The translations under genes were made by a program, and so were the position numbers. The notes under the pieces were generated by a model that worked only from the letters and a program-made list of their open reading frames with translations, was not told the origin of the DNA and did not search any database. Shown here one piece after another: positions 7,865 to 12,966 of a stretch of DNA of 12,966 bases. Numbering within the stretch: position 1 is the first letter of the stretch; each line of letters opens with the position of its first letter. The stretch comes from Candidatus Sumerlaeota bacterium. GTDB lineage: Bacteria; Sumerlaeota; Sumerlaeia; JADFCT01. The DNA is taken from the NCBI GenBank assembly GCA_017161665.1, contig JADFCT010000055.1, positions 1-12,966 on the forward strand. The letters run 5' to 3'.

Positions 7865-10531
7865 TTATTGAAATGAAGACTCGGGAAGTGTGGCAAAGAC
7901 GATGCGTTCATAGGGGGATTTCTGCCCCGCTTCATATAGACAACCTACTGAACCGTCTTTCAATAGGGCCAAGTCCGAATAGGCCGTCGGGCCAGGGTGG
8001 AGGACAACCGCTTTCGGCCAACTCTGGCCGTTATCCGGGCTGAGACGAACGGTCAGGTTGACACGGCCATTCGGGCTGGCCGGATTGCTGAAGACGATGG
8101 TGGCGGCGCTCTCATTTGGAGCCTTCCAAAGCCGTTCGATGGCCGCCTGACAGATGGGTTCCACCAGGATGGGATCAAATCCCTGATTCGTCCAAGTTTC
8201 GCCGCCGTCGTCGCTGAAAGCGATCTGACGATTTTTCTTCGACCGATCATAGTTCCGCATATTCAGCATCAATCGGCCTTCGGGTAATTCGACAACTTCG
8301 CACTCGTTGACCTGGTGTTCCGGTGTGGAGCCGCCGAGCTGCCAGGTCTTCCCGTGGTCATCGGAAAAAATCACGTGCGAGTAGTAGTTTTTTGTTCCCG
8401 CTTCAATGTGATCGCAGGGAATCACGAGCCGCCCCGCATGAGGGCCCGTCCGCAGTTGAATGCCACTGCCGGGTCCGGTGGCGTACCAGGTCCAGTTCGG
8501 CTGCTTGACGTCCGTGGTAATTTCTTTTGGCCGACTCCAGGTGTTGCCATCGTCCCGGGAATGAGAAACAAACACACGGCGTGTGTCCGTACTCGTCTGC
8601 GCGATGATTTCGTTCTCGTGGTCATCGCCCCGATTCCAGGTCATGAGCAGCCAGATGGTCCCGGTTTCGCGGTCCACCACAACGCAAGGATTGCCGCAGG
8701 TGTTGTCGCCATCATCCCAAAGGGTCTGTTGCGATTCCCACGTCTGTCCATTGTCTGTGGAGCGGCGCAGGAGAAGATCGATGTTGCCCGTGTCGCTTCT
8801 TGAGTTCCGGCGTCCCTCACAAAAGGCCAGAACCGTTCCTGCATTCGTTACAGCCAGAGCGGGGATGCGATAGGTGTCATAGCCATCCTGGCCACTGATA
8901 AAAATCGGCTCTCCGATGGGGCGAGGCGACTCGGGAGTGGTCTCGCCAAAGGCCCCGATGGCCACCACCCAGTCCGATGCATAAGGCAGGTCGATCGTTT
9001 GATTCTTCGGAGACAGGTAGCCCAGCGCGATCTCGGAATAGTCTTTTTTCGTATCGACGGCGACGGCCGGCTGACTGTCCTTGAATGGACTCAGATCGAT
9101 GTTTATTGCGCGGGTCTCTTCTCGATAGAGAACAAGGCTTTGTGTTTTCGGGCTGAGAAGCACGCGTGTGCTCTGATCCGAACTCAGCGCGTTTGCTGGC
9201 GCCATATCTTTCAGAAAACGGCCTTTACCGTGAAAGAAAGTCGCATAGGTTTTTATCTGCGCTTTGTTCCGAAAGACGCCACCGGGGCTCATGTCCGGAT
9301 GAATCCCCCAGATATTGGACACGCCACCGGCGAGAGTTGAATGATAAAGCCCCCGCCGCATCCTCGTTTCGTCATAGTCCTTGTCCGGATAGGGGCTTTC
9401 GCGAATGCGAAAGCGGTCTTCGGACATAACTGGCTGACCGGGAAGGGCTTCGAGGGCCGCCACATAGACCTCGTAAGAGGGTTGATGGTGCTCATAACTG
9501 CTATAGTCCAGCCCTTGATTCCATTGGGCATTTTCCGAATGATCCAATCCCCGGTTAGGGCCGACGGGACGCCCGCCCAGAAAATGAGGCCAACCCATTT
9601 CGCCTCGCATGGTGTTTCGCCATTTCCGAACGGCATCCGCGGAGACCCATTCATCCAGATCGAATCCATACCCCATGCTCCAGCCTGGAATCGGTCCCAG
9701 CCGCGCGGCGATGTACCGTTGGAGCCTTTGGTCAATGGGGCCGTTGATTCCACCGGTGAGACTCCGTGGCGTTTGTGAACGGGAATCATCTCCCCACGGC
9801 CAGATATGAACAAAGCCTCCAGCACGATGGGTACGGGTAATGAGCAACTCCAGCGCTTCGAAAGTCCGAGGGTCTGGTTCGGTCATCTTCGAATGAATGG
9901 AGTCAGTGGGGGCATCCATATCAAACCAACGCCCGCCGATGACCGGAAGGTTGAATCCGCTGAAACCCAACTCGCTGATGAAGATTTTTATTTTTTCGTC
10001 AATCAATTCCGGCCGGTTATGAAATGTTTTGGGTGAATTGGTTCCGGCGAGATAGTCCCACATGGCCAGTTGGGGGACGAAGGCCTGTTCCGTGCCCTGC
10101 CACCCCCATTTGTCGCCAAAGGCCTTGAGAAAACCATGGGCTTCCGGCAGAGGATTCGGATCAATGAGGACGACGCCGGTGTGCCCGTCCAGGTCTTTGT
10201 CTGCGCTGGACGTGACAAAAGTCCATTGCCCGGTTTCTGTGCCGGTAAATCGAAAGGCCCATTGCTTGTCACCACAAAAAAACATTCCCGTTCTGTGGAT
10301 GGTTCCACTGGCGCTGTGGGTGAATGTCGCAGTGGCGACCACGTCGAATGGCGAGCCAGACCAGGTTGGATTTTCAATGGTCCACTCCAAAAAAGGGAAC
10401 CATTGCTTTCCCTGACGACTGCCAAGATCGGTTGCATACGCAAGGGGGCCGGTGGCCATCAGAAGCATCCACAGTAGAAGCATGACGGCGCCGGAGGCTC
10501 CCTTCGCATAAGATTGATTCAGATCGCCCAT
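7865..10531 (-). CDS. Secreted DUF5060/apiosidase-like hydrolase fused to GH33-type sialidase
   Basis: An 888-residue multidomain enzyme. A signal peptide (about 1-33, ending AYA) is followed by a DUF5060-like beta-sandwich (about 43-125) and a DUF4038/GH140-like barrel (about 145-430; candidate acid/base E294 in GFDLDEW, nucleophile E371 in PVMSEDRF). A beta-sandwich similar to those following such barrels spans about 430-525. Residues 538-885 form a six-bladed sialidase with five Asp-boxes (591-598, 658-665, 723-730, 773-780, 831-838). The arginine triad (R555 in YRIP, R759, R829), general acid D580 (SDTGNID), an acidic residue in NECEVVEL, Y851 (AYSDL) and E867 (LYEAG) are all present. This predicts release of terminal sialic acid plus a second glycosidic activity. 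The join is in frame without an internal signal peptide. GGAGG lies six bases before the ATG, downstream of a strong promoter. The barrel substrate is unknown. Confidence 0.9.
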   Translation of the reverse strand: MGDLNQSYAKGASGAVMLLLWMLLMATGPLAYATDLGSRQGKQWFPFLEWTIENPTWSGSPFDVVATATFTHSASGTIHRTGMFFCGDKQWAFRFTGTETGQWTFVTSSADKDLDGHTGVVLIDPNPLPEAHGFLKAFGDKWGWQGTEQAFVPQLAMWDYLAGTNSPKTFHNRPELIDEKIKIFISELGFSGFNLPVIGGRWFDMDAPTDSIHSKMTEPDPRTFEALELLITRTHRAGGFVHIWPWGDDSRSQTPRSLTGGINGPIDQRLQRYIAARLGPIPGWSMGYGFDLDEWVSADAVRKWRNTMRGEMGWPHFLGGRPVGPNRGLDHSENAQWNQGLDYSSYEHHQPSYEVYVAALEALPGQPVMSEDRFRIRESPYPDKDYDETRMRRGLYHSTLAGGVSNIWGIHPDMSPGGVFRNKAQIKTYATFFHGKGRFLKDMAPANALSSDQSTRVLLSPKTQSLVLYREETRAINIDLSPFKDSQPAVAVDTKKDYSEIALGYLSPKNQTIDLPYASDWVVAIGAFGETTPESPRPIGEPIFISGQDGYDTYRIPALAVTNAGTVLAFCEGRRNSRSDTGNIDLLLRRSTDNGQTWESQQTLWDDGDNTCGNPCVVVDRETGTIWLLMTWNRGDDHENEIIAQTSTDTRRVFVSHSRDDGNTWSRPKEITTDVKQPNWTWYATGPGSGIQLRTGPHAGRLVIPCDHIEAGTKNYYSHVIFSDDHGKTWQLGGSTPEHQVNECEVVELPEGRLMLNMRNYDRSKKNRQIAFSDDGGETWTNQGFDPILVEPICQAAIERLWKAPNESAATIVFSNPASPNGRVNLTVRLSPDNGQSWPKAVVLHPGPTAYSDLALLKDGSVGCLYEAGQKSPYERIVFATLPESSFQ

Positions 10532-10551
10532 TCTCTTCCTCCCGAATAAGT

Positions 10552-10567
10552 TAGGATTGGGATCCTA
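10552..10567. promoter_or_regulatory. Perfect inverted repeat over the -10 element (possible operator)
   Basis: TAGGAT-TGGG-ATCCTA is a six-base perfect inverted repeat with a four-base centre. One arm is the -10 hexamer of the sialidase-fusion promoter, and the other covers the predicted transcription start. A repressor bound here would block the promoter. Short repeats of this size also arise by chance, so the operator role is inference. Confidence 0.35.
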
Positions 10568-10590
10568 TGCAAGGGGGCGGCGAATGTCAA
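10562..10590 (-). promoter_or_regulatory. Sigma70-type promoter of the sialidase-fusion gene
   Basis: On the minus strand a perfect TTGACA -35 (10590-10585) is followed by exactly 17 bases and TAGGAT as the -10 (10567-10562, four of six matches). Transcription would start near 10555, giving a leader of about 24 bases that contains the GGAGG site at 10542-10538. This is the best promoter match in the window, and it probably also drives the downstream oxidoreductase gene. Confidence 0.6.
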
Positions 10591-10680
10591 AGGGCTTTGA
10601 ATCTGGATGAGGACTTGACGGCGGCGGCCTTTTTCGAAACACTGAGTTGGCATCATTGCATTTGGAAAACCCATTTTCAT

Positions 10681-10685
10681 GGAGG
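10681..10685 (+). promoter_or_regulatory. Ribosome binding site deciding the sulfatase start
   Basis: GGAGG lies five bases before the ATG at 10691. The in-frame ATG at 10679 overlaps this site and has no good Shine-Dalgarno of its own. Starting at 10691 also puts basic residues directly before the hydrophobic signal core, as expected. Confidence 0.75.
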
Positions 10686-10690
10686 CATCC

Positions 10691-12148
10691 ATGCATCACG
10701 CAATCCGAACAGGTATGGCGCTTTTATGTCTTTGCTCTTGGGGGCTTTCGCAGATCCCTGCTGCCGACTTTTCCGAACGACCCAATATCATCCTTTGCAT
10801 GGCCGACGATCTGGGGTGGGGCGATACAGGGTATAACGGCCACCCGTATTTGAAAACGCCGAACCTCGATCAGATGAGTAAAGAGGGCATTACCTTTACC
10901 CGTTTCTATTCGGCTGCCGCCATGTGTTCACCCACCCGGGGTAGTTGCTATACAGGTCGTCATCCCTATCGATACGGGATCACTTACGCCATGACGGGAA
11001 GGCTCGAACGGAATGAAATCCCTATCAGCGATCTGTTGAAAAAGCACGGCTACACAACGGGACATTTCGGGAAATGGCATCTGGGAACCTTGACAAAATT
11101 GAAGGATGATCAAAATCGCTGGGGAGATTTTGCAAAGGACCCGCTTCGGTATTATTGCCCGCCCTGGGAACGAGGCGTGGATGTTTCTTTTGTCACGGAA
11201 TCCAAAGTCCCCACCTGGGATCCTCTGATCGATCCAGGCTCACCAAAGCAGACACAATCGACCAGAGTCGCCAGGGAAAAAGCGTATGGGAATGATTATT
11301 TCACGGGGCCGGGGCAAATCGAAACGCAGAACATGCGCGGTGATGATTCGCGAGTGATAATGGATCGCGCCATCCCGTTTATTCGAAAGGCCGCAGGCGC
11401 CCATCAGCCTTTTCTGGCCGTCATCTGGTTTCATACACCCCATTCCCCGGTCGTGGGGGGTGAAAAGTATCGCGCTCTGTACAAAGATCGTCCTGAAAAG
11501 GAGCAGCATTATTACGCCTGTATCACCGCGATGGACGAACAAGTGGGACGGCTGCGAAAAGAATTGGAGCAACTCGATATCGCCGCAAACACCATGTTAT
11601 GGTTCTGTTCCGACAATGGGCCGGCGCGACAGGGTTCGCCGCGACATGTCGGCTCCAATGGGGGATTGTCAGGATATAAACTCTCCATCAACGAAGGAGG
11701 CATACGTGTGCCGGGACTGTTGGTGTGGCCCGGACAAATCAAAAAGCCGGCGACTGTCACTGCGCCATGTGTCACAACGGACTACTTTCCAACCATCCTG
11801 GAGGCAGTGAATATCCCACTGCCGGCGGATCGTGTCTATGACGGCCTCAGCATGTGGTCAGCCATTCGGGGTGAGAGGATGGAACGCGCGAAGCCGATCG
11901 GTTTCCTGAACAAAAATGGATCTGAAGCCGCATGGATGGAGCAGCGCTACAAACTGATTGAAACACCCAAGGGCAACCAATTATACGACATCATCAACGA
12001 TCCCGCCGAGAAACAGAACCTTGCCCAATCCCAAGGCGAACGGGTGGAGCAAATGCAGTCAGAATTAAAACGCTGGAAGGAATCGGTTCTCAGTGATTTG
12101 AAGCAAACGATATCCCGCTCGGCCTACATCGGCCCTGGCGACAGATGA
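10691..12148 (+). CDS. Secreted Cys-type sulfatase (S1 family)
   Basis: A 485-residue arylsulfatase-family enzyme that hydrolyses sulfate esters, probably on a glycan. A signal peptide spans about residues 1-26 (MHHAIRTG, a Leu/Cys-rich core, ending near PAA). The N-terminal alkaline-phosphatase-like domain has metal ligands D39 and D40 (MADDLGWGD). C79 lies in CSPTRG, the C-x-P-x-R signature whose Cys is oxidised to formylglycine by a separate maturase not present here. Further active-site residues are K128 and H130 (GHFGKWHLG), H252 and H255 (FHTPHSP), D308 and N309 (SDNG), and K330 (GYKLSINEGGIRVP). The C-terminal part ends with the usual LYDIINDPAEKQNLA. The gene diverges from the sialidase fusion and converges on the peptidase with a 25-base overlap. 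The exact sulfated substrate cannot be read from sequence. Confidence 0.95.
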   Translation: MHHAIRTGMALLCLCSWGLSQIPAADFSERPNIILCMADDLGWGDTGYNGHPYLKTPNLDQMSKEGITFTRFYSAAAMCSPTRGSCYTGRHPYRYGITYAMTGRLERNEIPISDLLKKHGYTTGHFGKWHLGTLTKLKDDQNRWGDFAKDPLRYYCPPWERGVDVSFVTESKVPTWDPLIDPGSPKQTQSTRVAREKAYGNDYFTGPGQIETQNMRGDDSRVIMDRAIPFIRKAAGAHQPFLAVIWFHTPHSPVVGGEKYRALYKDRPEKEQHYYACITAMDEQVGRLRKELEQLDIAANTMLWFCSDNGPARQGSPRHVGSNGGLSGYKLSINEGGIRVPGLLVWPGQIKKPATVTAPCVTTDYFPTILEAVNIPLPADRVYDGLSMWSAIRGERMERAKPIGFLNKNGSEAAWMEQRYKLIETPKGNQLYDIINDPAEKQNLAQSQGERVEQMQSELKRWKESVLSDLKQTISRSAYIGPGDR

Positions 12149-12966
12149 TCGATCAGATACCGTGTGATCAGAAGGCGCAAGTGAACCGATGTGCCTGGCC
12201 CTTTGCGAATGCCATGGTCGCGATTGGGATAGGCCATGTAGTCGAAAGGCTTGCCCAATTCGATGAGTCGATCAACCAGTCCCTCCGTAATCTGAAGGTG
12301 GGTGTTGGTCTCTCCCGTGCCGTGGATAATCAGCAAGGCGCCTTCGAGCCCCTCGGCGAAATTAATGGGAGCGGACCGGCGATACCCTTCCGGATTGCTC
12401 TCTTGGGTTTCCATGTAGATTTCCTGAAACCAGGCATTATATAGATGGGGCTGTGGTTTGGGGGCGACCGCAATCCCCACCTGATACAAATCGGGTTTTC
12501 GGAACATGGCGTTCAGCGTGTTGGACCCGCCACCGCTCCATCCCCAGATGCCGACTCGGGACAAATCGACATAAGGCCGGCTTTTTCCGAGTTCCTTCAA
12601 GGCCGCCGCCTGTTGCTCCGTTGACAATGGTCCCAGACTGCCGAAAACGGCCCGCCGCCAAGCGGCGCCTTTGGGCGCCGGTGTGCCCTGGTTATCGATC
12701 GAGACCACCAGGTAGCCGAGTTCCGCGATGACGCGATGAAAATCGGCCTGGGCGCTTCCCCAAGAGTCGAGCACCGTCTGTCCATGCGGCTCGCCGTACA
12801 CATAGATAAAAACCGGGTACTTACGTGTCGGGTTAAAATCGGCGGGCTTGATCATCCAACTGTCCAGCGTGATTCCATCGCCAATATTGATCTTGAAAAA
12901 GTCGGCCGGTTGGGATTGGACGGATTTTATTTTCTCGCGTAATTCGCTGTTGTCTTCAAGAGTCCT
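12124..12966 (-). CDS. S9 family (DPP IV-like) prolyl oligopeptidase, C-terminal part
   Basis: The last 280 residues of a serine peptidase whose 5' part lies beyond the window's right edge. The fragment begins within RTLEDNSELREKI, the end of the beta-propeller, and continues into LDSWMIKPADFNP and KYPVFIYVYGEPHG, the entry to the alpha/beta-hydrolase domain in DPP IV-like enzymes. The nucleophile is S144 of the fragment (GWSGGG; usually GWSYGG) and the His is H251 (NRDHGI). The position of the usual acidic triad member (HGTADDNVH in DPP IV) reads HGTGETNTH, placing Glu (E219) where Asp is expected. The tyrosine of the oxyanion hole is probably the one in YVYGEP. The family removes N-terminal dipeptides or cleaves after proline, usually in the periplasm. 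An internal ATG at 12855 is not the start, because homology continues upstream of it. Confidence 0.9.
   Translation of the reverse strand, partial: RTLEDNSELREKIKSVQSQPADFFKINIGDGITLDSWMIKPADFNPTRKYPVFIYVYGEPHGQTVLDSWGSAQADFHRVIAELGYLVVSIDNQGTPAPKGAAWRRAVFGSLGPLSTEQQAAALKELGKSRPYVDLSRVGIWGWSGGGSNTLNAMFRKPDLYQVGIAVAPKPQPHLYNAWFQEIYMETQESNPEGYRRSAPINFAEGLEGALLIIHGTGETNTHLQITEGLVDRLIELGKPFDYMAYPNRDHGIRKGPGTSVHLRLLITRYLIDHLSPGPM

Larger units (their letters stand above)
10532..10690. other. Divergent control region between the sialidase fusion and the sulfatase
   Basis: These 159 bases separate two oppositely transcribed glycan-degradation genes. The left side holds the fusion-gene promoter, its inverted repeat and a Shine-Dalgarno. 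For the sulfatase I see only weak candidates: TTGACG at 10615-10620 with a poor -10 near 10638, and TTGGCA at 10647-10652. Shared control of both genes is plausible. No coding frame here looks real. Confidence 0.5.

Noticed and set aside
9289..9825. A 178-codon minus-strand frame inside the sialidase-fusion gene
   Set aside because: It is the same strand in another frame within the barrel-coding region. The main frame shows continuous homology through this stretch.
10648..10660. TTGGCATCATTGCA resembles a sigma54 -24/-12 promoter
   Set aside because: The GG and GC elements are nine bases apart, measured first G to first G, whereas the sigma54 consensus needs twelve, so the spacing rules it out.

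Overview
The window is a 12,966-base piece of a bacterial chromosome with moderately high G+C and densely packed genes. It holds eight protein-coding genes; those at both ends run off the window. I see no rRNA, tRNA, CRISPR array, insertion sequence or phage gene. The gene content points to a free-living Gram-negative glycan degrader: a secreted Cys-type sulfatase, a twin-arginine-exported Gfo/Idh/MocA oxidoreductase, a DUF5060-type glycoside hydrolase fused to a sialidase, and a periplasmic SurA/PpiC-like protein. This mix is common in Planctomycetota, Verrucomicrobiota, Lentisphaerota and Hydrogenedentota-like lineages. The placement is an inference, because no phylogenetic marker other than uvrC is present.

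Left part (1-2938): the C-terminal end of a CstA-type peptide/pyruvate transporter (+) converges on a two-gene minus-strand unit. That unit is a secreted SurA/PpiC-like protein followed by a protein joining 25 uninterrupted pentapeptide repeats to a complete metallo-beta-lactamase-fold hydrolase. Middle (2939-6265): a divergent intergenic region of about 240 bases leads into uvrC (+), followed 25 bases later by a WecA/MraY-type polyprenyl-phosphate sugar-1-phosphate transferase (+).

Right part (6272-12148): a glycan-degradation locus. On the minus strand lies a large secreted fusion of a DUF5060/apiosidase-like hydrolase module with a complete GH33-type sialidase, then a Tat-exported Gfo/Idh/MocA protein. 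The sulfatase diverges from the fusion gene across a 159-base region. That region carries a good sigma70-type promoter for the fusion gene, whose -10 element sits in a perfect inverted repeat. The products could act in sequence on a sialylated and/or sulfated glycan: the sulfatase removes sulfate, the sialidase removes terminal sialic acid, the barrel module cleaves another linkage, and the oxidoreductase-fold protein works on a released or exposed sugar. No sialic acid uptake or catabolism gene lies in the window.

The right edge is the C-terminal catalytic half of an S9 (DPP IV-like) peptidase (-), whose 3' end overlaps the sulfatase's 3' end by 25 bases. The most notable observations are the two unusual domain fusions and non-standard residues at key sites of the oxidoreductase (HKP for EKP) and the peptidase (Glu for the triad Asp).
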